From: Bradyrhizobium sp. CCBAU 53351
GTDB lineage: Bacteria > Pseudomonadota > Alphaproteobacteria > Rhizobiales > Xanthobacteraceae
Direction: 5' to 3'
DNA length: 64,000 bases
Assembly: GCF_015291745.1 (NCBI RefSeq)
Contig: NZ_CP030059.1
Location: forward strand, 868,001-932,000
Shown here: positions 42,814 through 50,702 of the stretch, one piece after another
Position numbering within the stretch: the first letter of the stretch is position 1
Layout: every line of letters begins with the position of its first letter
Translations under genes and position numbers: made by a program
The notes under the pieces: generated by a model
The model's input: the letters and a program-made list of their open reading frames with translations, nothing else
What the model was told of the DNA's origin: nothing
The model's database searches: none

Positions 42814-43707
42814 GTGCCTGTGGATTGGGATCTCTGCAAGACCTTCGTCGCGGTCGCCGATACCGGCAGTTTCACCGCGGCGGCGCGGCGGCTGCACGTC
42901 AGCCATCCGACCGTGAGCCGCAAGATCATGGCGCTGGAAGCGCAGCTCGGCACCAAGCTGCTGGCGCGCGCCGCCGAGGGGCTCGTGCTCACCGCCGACG
43001 GCCGCACTCTGCGCGAGCATGCGGAGGCGATGGCCGCTGCCGCGCTGCGGGCCGAGGCGGCCGTTGGCGCCGGCGGCCGCAAGGCGCGCGGCACCGTCAA
43101 GCTGTCGATCGGCGCGACGCTGGCCTCGCACTGGCTGATGCCGCGGCTGCGATCCTTCCTCGGCGCGCATGATCACATCCGGCTCGAGATCATCACGCAT
43201 CCATTTCCGGCCAGCGTGCGGCGCCGCGAAGCCGACGTGGTGCTGCGTCCGGTCGACAGCGGCGAGGAAAATCTGGTCGGCCGCAAGATCGGCCGTCTCG
43301 GCACCGGTTTTTATGCCTCGCGTGACTATGCGGCGGGCCGGTCCCTGCCGGAGCGCAGCGGCGAGTGGAAGGGGCACAGCGTCATCGGCTTTGCCGATCA
43401 AGACTCCAACGCGCAGCTGGCGCGCTGGAGCGATGCGATCACGCGGCAGGGCACGATGGTGATGCGCTGCTCGTCGCAGGGCGACATGCTGGCGGCGGTG
43501 CGCGCGGGAATCGGGATCTCCGCGTTGTCGTGCTTCGTCGCGGAGAGCTATCCGGACCTCGTGCGTGTCGCGCCGCAGAAGCTCGCCAGCGTCGCCGATC
43601 TCTGGCTGCTCGCTCACCCTGATCTGGTCGAACTGTCCGCGGTGCGGGCCGTGGTCGATTTCGTGGCCGAATGCGCCCGCGCCGATCGCGAGCGGCTGCG
43701 CGGCTAG
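42814..43707 (+). CDS. LysR-family transcriptional regulator
   Basis: This 297-residue protein has the LysR helix-turn-helix at residues 4-65 (TFVAVADTGSFTAAARRLHVSHPTVSRKI) and an effector-binding domain after. The start is GTG at 42814, after CGGGA; a GTG two codons on is possible. It is divergent from nitronate monooxygenase and probably controls it, using the palindrome between them. It ends overlapping the convergent glycosylase by four bases. Confidence 0.88.
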   Translation: MPVDWDLCKTFVAVADTGSFTAAARRLHVSHPTVSRKIMALEAQLGTKLLARAAEGLVLTADGRTLREHAEAMAAAALRAEAAVGAGGRKARGTVKLSIGATLASHWLMPRLRSFLGAHDHIRLEIITHPFPASVRRREADVVLRPVDSGEENLVGRKIGRLGTGFYASRDYAAGRSLPERSGEWKGHSVIGFADQDSNAQLARWSDAITRQGTMVMRCSSQGDMLAAVRAGIGISALSCFVAESYPDLVRVAPQKLASVADLWLLAHPDLVELSAVRAVVDFVAECARADRERLRG

Positions 43708-44357
43708 TTCGATCCTGCCAGCACGCCCTCGCGCTTCTTCACCGCACGGTAATAGCTCCACCACAAATGCGCCGCCGCGCCGCGCAGGGGACGCCAGGGC
43801 TCGGCGAGCGGCGCCATCTGCTTCTCAGTAGGCCGCGCCTTCAGGCCGAGACCGATTTTGATGGCTTCCTGCACGGCGAGGTCGCCGGCCGGCCAGGCAT
43901 CGCCATGGCCGAGGCAGAACAGCAGATAGACGTCCGCGGTCCAGGGGCCGATGCCGGGCAGCGCGATCAGCGTGTGATGGGCGGCATCGGCGTCTTCCTC
44001 GGCCAGCACGTCGAGGTTCAGCCGCTGCGCGCGGATCTCGCGCGCCAGGTGCTTCAGCGTCTTGATCTTGGCGGCCGAGAGCCCGAGCCGCCCCAGCCGG
44101 TCGGTGCGGGCGCGCCCCACCGCCTCATGGTCGAACGGGTCGAAGGCCGCCGACAGCCGTCCCCAGATCGCCGCGGCGCTCGCGGTCGACAGCTGCTGCC
44201 CGCAGACGATGTGGGCAAGCCCCGCAAAGCCCGGCTCGCGCCGCCGCAGCGCCGGCATGCCCGCGATTTCGAGCACCGGTTTCAGGCGCGGATCGCGCTT
44301 GATCAGCGCTTGGACGGCCTCTTCGAGATCGGATTGGGTTTCGAGGTGGATGGTCAT
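43704..44357 (-). CDS. DNA-3-methyladenine glycosylase, HhH-GPD (AlkA-like)
   Basis: This 217-residue DNA repair enzyme has a helix-hairpin-helix with ALPGIGPWTADVYLLFCLG at about residues 129-148. The catalytic Asp follows in WPAGDLAVQEAI near residue 158. AHIVCGQQLSTASAAAIWGRL near residue 48 is also typical. It removes alkylated bases such as 3-methyladenine. It is shorter than E. coli AlkA and lacks its N-terminal domain. It converges with the LysR gene. Confidence 0.88.
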   Translation of the reverse strand: MTIHLETQSDLEEAVQALIKRDPRLKPVLEIAGMPALRRREPGFAGLAHIVCGQQLSTASAAAIWGRLSAAFDPFDHEAVGRARTDRLGRLGLSAAKIKTLKHLAREIRAQRLNLDVLAEEDADAAHHTLIALPGIGPWTADVYLLFCLGHGDAWPAGDLAVQEAIKIGLGLKARPTEKQMAPLAEPWRPLRGAAAHLWWSYYRAVKKREGVLAGSN

Positions 44358-44420
44358 GTGTTTGGCAGGCTCTCTCCGACGTCATGCGCGGGCTTGACCA
44401 CGCATCTATTATCCTACTCC

Positions 44421-44525
44421 GTCATTCCGGGGCGATGCGACGGGATCGCGCGAAGCGCGACCCGGACATCGAACCCGGAATCTCGAGATTTCGGGTTCGG
44501 TCCTTTCGGGCCGCCCCGGAATGAC
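44421..44525. repeat. Dispersed palindromic repeat (gtcattccgggg type)
   Basis: It begins GTCATTCCGGGGCGATG and ends CCGCCCCGGAATGAC, the same family as 36868-36972, with a central inverted pair (GAACCCGGAATC / ATTTCGGGTTC). Its last bases include the ATG at 44521 that would extend the next gene. Confidence 0.75.
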
Positions 44526-44565
44526 AGCCGTGGCGGCCACGCCCGGCCATGACGAGATCTATCAG

Positions 44566-45432
44566 ATGGTGCCACCCGTTTTCCGTTTTGCCCCCAGCCC
44601 CAACGGCTTCCTGCATCTCGGCCACGCCTACTCCGCGCTGCTGAATTTCGATCGCGCACGCGAGAGCGGCGGGCGGCTGCTGTTGCGGATCGAGGACATC
44701 GACGGCACGCGCTGCCGGCCGGAATTCGAGGCGGCGATCGACGAGGATCTTGCCTGGCTCGGGATTGAGTGGGAGACGCCGGTGCGGCGGCAGTCGGAGC
44801 ATCTCGCCGATTATCGCGCCGCGCTGGACGAGCTGTCGGCGCTTGGTCTCGTCTATCCCGCCTTCGAAAGCCGCGCCGAGATCGCGAAGCTCGTTGCCGC
44901 GCGCGAGGCGGATGGCCCGTGGCCGCGTGATCCCGACGGCGCGCCGCTTTATCCTGGTGATGCCAAATCGCTCTCGGCTCCCGAGCGCGATCGTCTCATC
45001 GCATCGGGCATGCCCTACGCGCTGCGGCTCGACATGGCGGCCGCCTGTCAGCGGATCGCCGGCCTGACCTGGAACGAATTCGGCGAGAAGCCCGACGGCG
45101 CGCGCGTCCCGGCGCGACCGGAGGCCTGGGGCGACGTGATCCTGGCCCGCAAGGAGACGCCCACCAGCTACCATCTGTCCGTGGTCGTCGACGACGCGCT
45201 GCAGGGCGTCAGCGAGATCGTTCGCGGCCAGGATTTGTTTCACGCGACTTCCGTCCATCGCCTGCTCCAGGCCCTGCTCGGCCTGGGCGAACCCGCCTAC
45301 CGCCATCACCGGCTGATTTGCGACGGTGACGGGCGGAAGCTGTCGAAATCGAGCGGCTCGACCGGCCTGCGCGCCTTGCGCGCGGCCGGTATCACGCCTG
45401 CCGGTGTCCGCCAGCTGGTGGGATTAGGTTAA
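44566..45432 (+). CDS. gluQ: Glutamyl-Q tRNA(Asp) synthetase
   Basis: This 288-residue class I synthetase has FRFAPSPNGFLHLGHAYSALLNF at the N-terminus and the KLSKS loop near residue 258. GluQ transfers glutamate onto queuosine of tRNA(Asp). It lacks the anticodon domain of GltX, which fixes the type by length. The zinc-binding cysteines of E. coli GluQ are not visible at the expected place. ATG 44566 is preferred because the ATG at 44521 belongs to the repeat. The ribosome site is weak. Confidence 0.85.
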   Translation: MVPPVFRFAPSPNGFLHLGHAYSALLNFDRARESGGRLLLRIEDIDGTRCRPEFEAAIDEDLAWLGIEWETPVRRQSEHLADYRAALDELSALGLVYPAFESRAEIAKLVAAREADGPWPRDPDGAPLYPGDAKSLSAPERDRLIASGMPYALRLDMAAACQRIAGLTWNEFGEKPDGARVPARPEAWGDVILARKETPTSYHLSVVVDDALQGVSEIVRGQDLFHATSVHRLLQALLGLGEPAYRHHRLICDGDGRKLSKSSGSTGLRALRAAGITPAGVRQLVGLG

Positions 45433-45535
45433 GTTTCTCTGGGGGTTAGCGAAACGTCGCCGTGACTCCGGGTGTTTCGCCGTGCCATGCTCGGTAAACA
45501 ACCCGGGCCCGAAAGGGAGACTTCGAAGGGAATTC

Positions 45536-46801
45536 ATGGCGGCGAAGAAGCGCCCAGCGCGCACCACGCGGACGTCCAGCCGACCGCCTCGGAAACGGTC
45601 CGGGGCGACTGCACAGGTGCGCAAGCGCAGCACGAAGGTGGTTGCGCCTGACGTGGTCCAGGCGGCGCTCGCCGCCTTTGCCCATGAGGTCCGCACCCCC
45701 CTGACCGGCATTCTGGCGATCAGTGACCTGCTCGCGACCTCCGATCTCGGTGAACGGGAGCGGCGCTGGGCCGACACCATCAAGGCCGGGGCCGAGCATC
45801 TGGCGAGCCTTGCCACGCTGTTCGTGGATGCCGCCAGGAGCGGCAAGGGGGCCGGCAGGGGCAGCGCGCTGCGGCAGGACCTGTTCGATCTGCGCACGCT
45901 CGCCCGCAGCGCCGGCGATTCGCTTGCGGGGCGCGCCGCAGCCAAGGGGCTCCAGGCCGAGGTGAAGATCTCCGACAAGCTCCCCGGCCTCGTGGTCGGC
46001 GATCCCGTCCGCCTGCGCGCGGCGCTCGAGAACCTGATCGACAATGCCGTGAAATTCACGGACCAGGGCGGCGTGGCGCTGGCGGTCGAGCCGTGGCGTC
46101 CTGCCAAAGGCAAGGCCAAAACCAAACGCAGGGTCGGCGTTGCTTTCGCGGTGTCCGACAGCGGCATCGGCCTCACCATGGCCGAGATCAAGCGGCTGTT
46201 CCGCCCGTTCACGCAGGCCAACGTCACCATTGCCTCGCGCTTCGGCGGCGCCGGTCTCGGCCTGTCCTCGGTCAAGCAATTGGCGCGGGCGATGGGCGGC
46301 GACATTAGCGTCGCACCACGACGCGGCGGCGGCGCCACCTTCACCCTGACGGTGTCACTGGATGCCACGGGACCGGGCAAATCCAGCAAGACAAAGGGCG
46401 GGGCCGGGGTCGATACGGTCGCCGCGCTGCGCGTCCTCAGCGTCGAGGACAACCCGTTCGGCCGTGTCGTGCTCAACACGATTCTGACCGAGCTCGGCCA
46501 TCATGCCGAGTTCATCGGGCGTGGCGAGGACGCCGTCGGCCGGCTTGCGCAAGGCGCGTTCGATGCGGTGCTGATGGACATGGTGCTGCCGGGCATCGAC
46601 GGCGTCGAGGCCATCCGGCGGATCCGTACCATGGACGCGCCGTTGGCTCAGATCCCGATCATCGGGGTGTCCGGTCGCGGCGAGGACGAGGCAGCCTCGC
46701 GTGAGGCCGGCGCCGACGCCTTCCTGGTCAAGCCTGTGTCTCCGCGGGCGCTAGCGACTGCGCTGCTTGAAGCGACACGCCGTGAGGAAGCCGCGACTTG
46801 A
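45536..46801 (+). CDS. Soluble hybrid histidine kinase with receiver domain
   Basis: This 421-residue protein has a basic N-terminus (KKRPARTTRTSS), a histidine box FAHEVRTPLTGILAISDL with His near residue 52, and ATPase motifs NLIDNAVKFT, DSGIGLT and GGAGLGLSSVKQLA. A receiver domain from about residue 300 has the phosphoacceptor in LMDMVLPGIDG near residue 346. No membrane segment or PAS domain is seen, so it senses an internal signal or works through a phosphorelay. CGAAGGGAATTC precedes ATG 45536. Its 3' end overlaps the converging YihY gene by 74 bases. Confidence 0.85.
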   Translation: MAAKKRPARTTRTSSRPPRKRSGATAQVRKRSTKVVAPDVVQAALAAFAHEVRTPLTGILAISDLLATSDLGERERRWADTIKAGAEHLASLATLFVDAARSGKGAGRGSALRQDLFDLRTLARSAGDSLAGRAAAKGLQAEVKISDKLPGLVVGDPVRLRAALENLIDNAVKFTDQGGVALAVEPWRPAKGKAKTKRRVGVAFAVSDSGIGLTMAEIKRLFRPFTQANVTIASRFGGAGLGLSSVKQLARAMGGDISVAPRRGGGATFTLTVSLDATGPGKSSKTKGGAGVDTVAALRVLSVEDNPFGRVVLNTILTELGHHAEFIGRGEDAVGRLAQGAFDAVLMDMVLPGIDGVEAIRRIRTMDAPLAQIPIIGVSGRGEDEAASREAGADAFLVKPVSPRALATALLEATRREEAAT

Positions 46802-47621
46802 TGATCGCGGCGTTGAGTTCGCCGCCGTAAACGAAGATCGCGGCGATGAAGTACAGGAACACCAGCGCGATGATGACCGAGGCGAGCCCCGCATACATCG
46901 TCACGTAATTGTTGGCGAAGCGCGCCAGATATTGGCCGAACACGATGCCTGATATCAGCGACGCCACGATGGTGAAGATGATGCCGGGCAGGATCTGGAC
47001 AAATCTCCGCCGTCCCGCCGGCAGCCACACGTGGAGGATGATCAGCGCCACCACCAGCGCACCGATGGTGATGCCGTAGCGCAGCCAGGTGAGGATGCTC
47101 TCGTTGGACTCGACGAACAGCGGGATATGGCGCCGCGCCGCTTCGATCAGGAGCGGGCCGAGCACGATCAGGAACGCCATGGCGAGCGCGGTGAAAGCCG
47201 CAATCAGCGTGTAGAGGATGGATTCCAGCCGCAGCCAGTACCAGCGCCGCATCTCCACCACCGCATAGGCGCGGTTGAGCGCGACCCGGAGCGCCTCGAC
47301 GCCGTTGGAGGCGAAATAGACCGACAGCGCCGCGCCGATGGTCAGAATGCCGGTGCGGGTCGTAGTCAAGACGTCATGGACCTCGCCCGAGATCGAATCG
47401 GCGACCTGCTTGGGCCAGATCTGCAGCATCAGGCTGGCAGCCTGGTCGGCGAGTTCCTTGGAGCCGAAGAAGCCGGCGAGCGAGGTCAGCACGATCAGGA
47501 ACGGGAATAGCGCCATCAGTGTCGACAGGGCGATGTGGCTTGCGATCGCCCAGCCGTCATCGGCGAGGAACGTGTAGAACGCATCCTCCAGAACGCAGTA
47601 GATGTAGCGGACGGCTTTCAC
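46728..47621 (-). CDS. YihY/BrkB-family membrane protein
   Basis: This 297-residue protein has about six helices. The family motif is ASHIALSTLMALFPFLIVLTSLAGFFG near residue 27; GVEALRVALNRAYAV near residue 108 and LYFIAAIFVYGGELNAAII near the end are also typical. The family is of unknown function and was once misannotated as RNase BN. The start is GTG at 47621. Its last 74 bases are antisense to the hybrid kinase. Confidence 0.85.
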   Translation of the reverse strand: MKAVRYIYCVLEDAFYTFLADDGWAIASHIALSTLMALFPFLIVLTSLAGFFGSKELADQAASLMLQIWPKQVADSISGEVHDVLTTTRTGILTIGAALSVYFASNGVEALRVALNRAYAVVEMRRWYWLRLESILYTLIAAFTALAMAFLIVLGPLLIEAARRHIPLFVESNESILTWLRYGITIGALVVALIILHVWLPAGRRRFVQILPGIIFTIVASLISGIVFGQYLARFANNYVTMYAGLASVIIALVFLYFIAAIFVYGGELNAAIIKSRLPHGVSLQAAQSLAPAETQA

Positions 47622-47756
47622 GTGGCACCTACGCCGCTGCTCTCTCCCCCTGGACGCAGGGAGAGGCGAGAAGGGCAGGCAATCGGCACAAATCGGAAAT
47701 CATCACGCTACCATCTGACATTATTGGCCCAAAAGCCAGTTCGCGAAACGCCCCGC

Positions 47757-47800
47757 TGTCATTCCGGGACGCGCGTAGAAGGGCGCCGGCGGCTGCCGCT
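47757..47800. repeat. Half copy of the gtcattccggg repeat
   Basis: CTGTCATTCCGGGACGCGCGTAGAAGGGCG resembles one arm of the repeats at 36868 and 44421. The 220-base gap (47622-47841) also has a small hairpin, CTCTCCC...GGGAGAG at 47642-47665. No gene is supported in it. Confidence 0.5.
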
Positions 47801-47841
47801 GCACCATGGCGGACCGGCGCACATGGTGTTATCACCCCCGA

Positions 47842-48036
47842 ATGGCATCTATCCTGAGTACTTTTATCCTGCCGATCGCGGTCGGTGCCGTGGCGTTGGT
47901 GCTGCTGCTCGGTCTCGTCAACATGATGCGTGGCGGCTCGCCCGACACCTCGCAGAAGCTGATGCGCTGGCGCGTGCTGCTTCAGTTCGTGGCGATCGTC
48001 ATCGCGATGGCCGCGGTCTGGGCCATGGGGCGCTAG
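47842..48036 (+). CDS. Twin-transmembrane HIG1-like small protein, 64 aa
   Basis: This protein has two hydrophobic helices (FILPIAVGAVALVLLLGLVNMM and LLQFVAIVIAMAAVWAMG) separated by a polar loop RGGSPDTSQKLMRWR. The layout and RWR segment resemble HIG1-domain proteins, which in alphaproteobacteria are small respiratory-chain-associated membrane proteins. The gene is followed by a PduO-type adenosyltransferase and then etfBA. ATG 47842 was chosen over an earlier ATG because the extra residues are not membrane-like. Confidence 0.65.
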   Translation: MASILSTFILPIAVGAVALVLLLGLVNMMRGGSPDTSQKLMRWRVLLQFVAIVIAMAAVWAMGR

Positions 48037-48083
48037 GGCATGATCCGGAAAAGTGTGAAGCGGTTTTCCGACAGGATCATGCC
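48037..48083. repeat. Dispersed inverted repeat (ggcatgatccggaaaagtg type)
   Basis: GGCATGATCC (48037-48046) pairs with GGATCATGCC (48074-48083), enclosing CGGAAAAGTGTGAAGCGG and CGGTTTTCCG. The sequence is a well known intergenic repeat of Rhizobiales, seen here between two same-strand genes. It may form a hairpin in their transcript. Confidence 0.75.
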
Positions 48084-48101
48084 TCAACTCAAGAGGACCC
48101 C

Positions 48102-48674
48102 ATGGTCACGTTGAACCGCATCTACACCAAGACCGGTGACGACGGCACGACGGCGCTTGGAACCGGCGAGCGGCGTCCGAAATACGATCTGCGCGTCGAG
48201 GCCTATGGCACTGTCGACGAGACCAACGCCGCGATCGGAATCGTCAGGCTCCATGCCGGCGGCATGGCCGAGCTCGACGCGATGCTCGGCCGCATCCAGA
48301 ACGATCTGTTCGATCTCGGTGCTGATCTCGCGGTGCCCGAGCGCGAAGGCAAGGCGGAACGGCTGCGGGTGGTAGCGAGCCAGGTCGAGCGGCTCGAGCG
48401 CGACATCGACGCGCTCAACGACGAGCTTGCCCCGCTGACCTCCTTCGTGCTTCCCGGCGGCACGCCGGCCGCGGCCCATCTCCATGTGGCGCGCACGATA
48501 TGCCGCAGGGCGGAACGGGTGATCGTGGAACTGGCGGCCCGGCCCGGCGAGCCGGTCAGCGCGGCTGGCATCCAATATATGAACCGCCTGTCTGACTTCC
48601 TGTTCGTGGCCAGCCGAGCCGCCAACGGTAACGGCTCCGGCGACGTGCTCTGGGTTCCGGGCCAGAACCGCTGA
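48102..48674 (+). CDS. Cob(I)yrinic acid a,c-diamide adenosyltransferase, PduO type
   Basis: This 190-residue enzyme has RIYTKTGDDGTTALGTGERRPKYDLRVEAYG at the N-terminus and a C-terminal ICRRAERVIVELA and NRLSDFLFVASRAAN. These match PduO-type adenosyltransferases, which use ATP to make adenosylcobalamin. ATG 48102 follows AAGAGGACCCC. The repeat lies just before it. It lies ahead of etfBA, but no shared function is proven. Confidence 0.9.
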   Translation: MVTLNRIYTKTGDDGTTALGTGERRPKYDLRVEAYGTVDETNAAIGIVRLHAGGMAELDAMLGRIQNDLFDLGADLAVPEREGKAERLRVVASQVERLERDIDALNDELAPLTSFVLPGGTPAAAHLHVARTICRRAERVIVELAARPGEPVSAAGIQYMNRLSDFLFVASRAANGNGSGDVLWVPGQNR

Positions 48675-48725
48675 CCCATCGAGACCGCTGCATTTCAGAA
48701 GGCCAAAATTAGGCCCGTTCGCGCG

Positions 48726-48754
48726 TTGACCGGGGCAGATCAGGCCTTTAGGTT
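48726..48754 (+). promoter_or_regulatory. Possible sigma-70-like promoter for etfBA
   Basis: TTGACC (48726-48731), 17 bases, then TAGGTT (48749-48754) precede the etfB start at 48802. The -35 is good and the -10 weak, so the call is tentative. Confidence 0.3.
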
Positions 48755-48801
48755 CCGCGCCAGTTGATAACCCCCCTCCCAAATTGAGTGAAAGAGGATC
48801 G

Positions 48802-49551
48802 ATGAAGGTCTTAGTGCCGGTAAAGCGGGTGGTCGATTACAACGTCAAGGTCCGCGTCAAGGGCGATGGATCGGGCGTTGAACTCGCCAACGTCAAGATG
48901 TCGATGAACCCGTTCGACGAAATCGCGGTCGAGGAAGCGCTGCGTCTGAAGGAAGCCGGCAAGGCGACCGAGGTCGTGGTGGTCTCCATTGGACCGGCGC
49001 AGGCGTCGGAGACAATCCGCACTGGTCTTGCCATGGGCGCCGACCGCGGCATCCTGGTGAAGGCGGAAGGCGCAGTCGAGCCGCTCGCGGTCGCCAAGAT
49101 CCTGAAGAAGGTCGCCGAAGAAGAGCAGCCGGGCCTCATCATCCTCGGCAAGCAGGCGATCGACGATGACAGCAATCAGACCGGCCAGATGCTGGCCGCG
49201 CTGCTCGGCTGGTCGCAGGCGACGTTCGCTTCGAAGCTCGAGGTCGAAGGTTCTGACTTCAAGGTCACCCGCGAAGTCGACGGCGGTCTGCAGACCGTGA
49301 AGCTGAAGGGACCGGCGATCGTCACCACCGATCTCCGTCTCAACGAGCCGCGCTACGCCTCGCTGCCGAACATCATGAAGGCGAAGAAGAAGCCGATCGC
49401 GGAGAAGGCCGTCGCTGACTACGGCGTCGACGTCGCCGCGCGCCTCGAGGTTCTCAAGACGACTGAACCGGCGGGCCGCAAGGCTGGCGTCAAGGTCAAG
49501 GACGTCGCCGAGCTGGTGTCGAAACTCAAGAACGAAGCCGGGGTGCTCTGA
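48802..49551 (+). CDS. etfB: Electron transfer flavoprotein beta subunit
   Basis: This 249-residue protein begins [20 protein letters not shown] and has [21 protein letters not shown], then [19 protein letters not shown], typical of EtfB. It holds AMP and pairs with EtfA to carry electrons from acyl-CoA dehydrogenases to the quinone pool via ETF-ubiquinone oxidoreductase. The length fits the housekeeping EtfB rather than nitrogen-fixation FixA. It overlaps etfA by one base. AAAGAGGATC precedes the ATG. Confidence 0.93.
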   Translation: MKVLVPVKRVVDYNVKVRVKGDGSGVELANVKMSMNPFDEIAVEEALRLKEAGKATEVVVVSIGPAQASETIRTGLAMGADRGILVKAEGAVEPLAVAKILKKVAEEEQPGLIILGKQAIDDDSNQTGQMLAALLGWSQATFASKLEVEGSDFKVTREVDGGLQTVKLKGPAIVTTDLRLNEPRYASLPNIMKAKKKPIAEKAVADYGVDVAARLEVLKTTEPAGRKAGVKVKDVAELVSKLKNEAGVL

Positions 49552-50495
49552 TGACGACGCTTCTGATTGCCGAACACGACAACGCGTCGCTCAAGGATGC
49601 GACCAACAAGGCCCTGACCGCGGCCGCCGCGCTCGGCGCGGATGTCGAAGTCCTGGTCGCCGGCCAGAACGCCAAGGCCGCGGCCGATGCCGCGACCAAG
49701 CTCGCCGGCGTGAAGAAGGTGCTGCTCGTCGATGGCGACCTCTACGCGCACGATCTGGCCGAGCCGCTGGCCGCGCTGATCGTCTCGCTGGCATCCGGCT
49801 ATGACGCGATCGTCGCGCCCGCGACCTCGCGCTTCAAGAACGTGATGCCGCGTGTCGCCGCCCTGCTCGACGTCATGCAGGTCTCGGAGATCATCAAGGT
49901 GGTCGCCCCCGACACCTATGAGCGTCCGATCTATGCCGGCAACGCCATCCAGACCGTGAAGTCGAAGGACGCCAAGAAGGTCATCACGGTGCGGACCTCG
50001 ACCTTCGCCGCTGCGGGCGAGGGTGGCAGCGCGCCGCTCGAGACCGTTCAGGGTGCGGCCGATCCGGGCCTGTCGACCTTCGTCGGCGAGGAAGTTGCCA
50101 AGAGCGACCGTCCCGAGCTGACCTCGGCCAAGATCATCGTCTCCGGGGGCCGCGCCATGCAAAGCCGTGAGAATTTTGCCAAGTACATCGAGCCGCTCGC
50201 CGACAAGCTTGGGGCCGGTGTCGGTGCCTCGCGTGCGGCGGTCGATGCCGGCTATGCGCCGAACGACTGGCAGGTCGGCCAGACCGGCAAGGTCGTGGCG
50301 CCCGAGCTCTATGTCGCCGTCGGCATTTCCGGCGCCATTCAGCATCTGGCCGGCATGAAGGACTCCAAGGTGATCGTCGCGATCAACAAGGACGAGGACG
50401 CGCCGATCTTCCAGGTTGCCGATTACGGCCTGGTCGCCGACCTCTATCAGGCGGTTCCGGAGCTGACGACCGAACTCGGCAAGCTCGGCAAGTAA
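49551..50495 (+). CDS. etfA: Electron transfer flavoprotein alpha subunit
   Basis: This 314-residue protein has an N-terminal domain with APATSRFKNVMPRVAALL and a C-terminal FAD domain: GAGVGASRAAVDAGYAPNDW, VGQTGKVVAPELYVAVGISG and NKDEDAPIFQVADYGLVAD. It binds FAD and works with EtfB. The gene overlaps etfB, and a perfect terminator follows 10 bases after the stop. It links fatty-acid and amino-acid oxidation to respiration. Confidence 0.94.
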   Translation: MTTLLIAEHDNASLKDATNKALTAAAALGADVEVLVAGQNAKAAADAATKLAGVKKVLLVDGDLYAHDLAEPLAALIVSLASGYDAIVAPATSRFKNVMPRVAALLDVMQVSEIIKVVAPDTYERPIYAGNAIQTVKSKDAKKVITVRTSTFAAAGEGGSAPLETVQGAADPGLSTFVGEEVAKSDRPELTSAKIIVSGGRAMQSRENFAKYIEPLADKLGAGVGASRAAVDAGYAPNDWQVGQTGKVVAPELYVAVGISGAIQHLAGMKDSKVIVAINKDEDAPIFQVADYGLVADLYQAVPELTTELGKLGK

Positions 50496-50505
50496 AAGAC
50501 GTCGT

Positions 50506-50542
50506 AAACACCGGCCGGAGGTATAAACTCCGGCCGGTGTTT
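50506..50542 (+). terminator. Intrinsic terminator after etfA
   Basis: AAACACCGGCCGGAG and CTCCGGCCGGTGTTT form a perfect 15-bp stem around GTATAAA, 10 bases after the etfA stop. The T-rich end TTTCATTTC follows. Confidence 0.92.
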
Positions 50543-50614
50543 CATTTCTGAAGCGTTTTCTTTGGCGGGGGGCACGCCGGGGAAGCGATCCAATCTAGGT
50601 TTCGAGCCCGGGTT

Positions 50615-50643
50615 CTGATTAAATCAGCTCCTGATCAAATCAG
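50615..50643. promoter_or_regulatory. Paired 13-bp palindromic sites upstream of hbd
   Basis: CTGATTAAATCAG (50615-50627) is a perfect palindrome around one central base, and CTGATCAAATCAG (50631-50643) is the same with one mismatch. They start 16 bp apart, 60 to 88 bases before the hbd start. They look like a regulator-binding pair; the regulator is not known. Confidence 0.6.
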
Positions 50644-50702
50644 ACCTCCCGGCTCGGGGGATAGACAGGCGCGATCTGCGCGCCGTTCCGGTGGATGACA
50701 TT

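Noticed and set aside
44521..44565. Upstream in-frame ATG for gluQ
   Set aside because: It is the terminal ATGAC of a dispersed palindromic repeat, and the extra residues are outside the synthetase domain.
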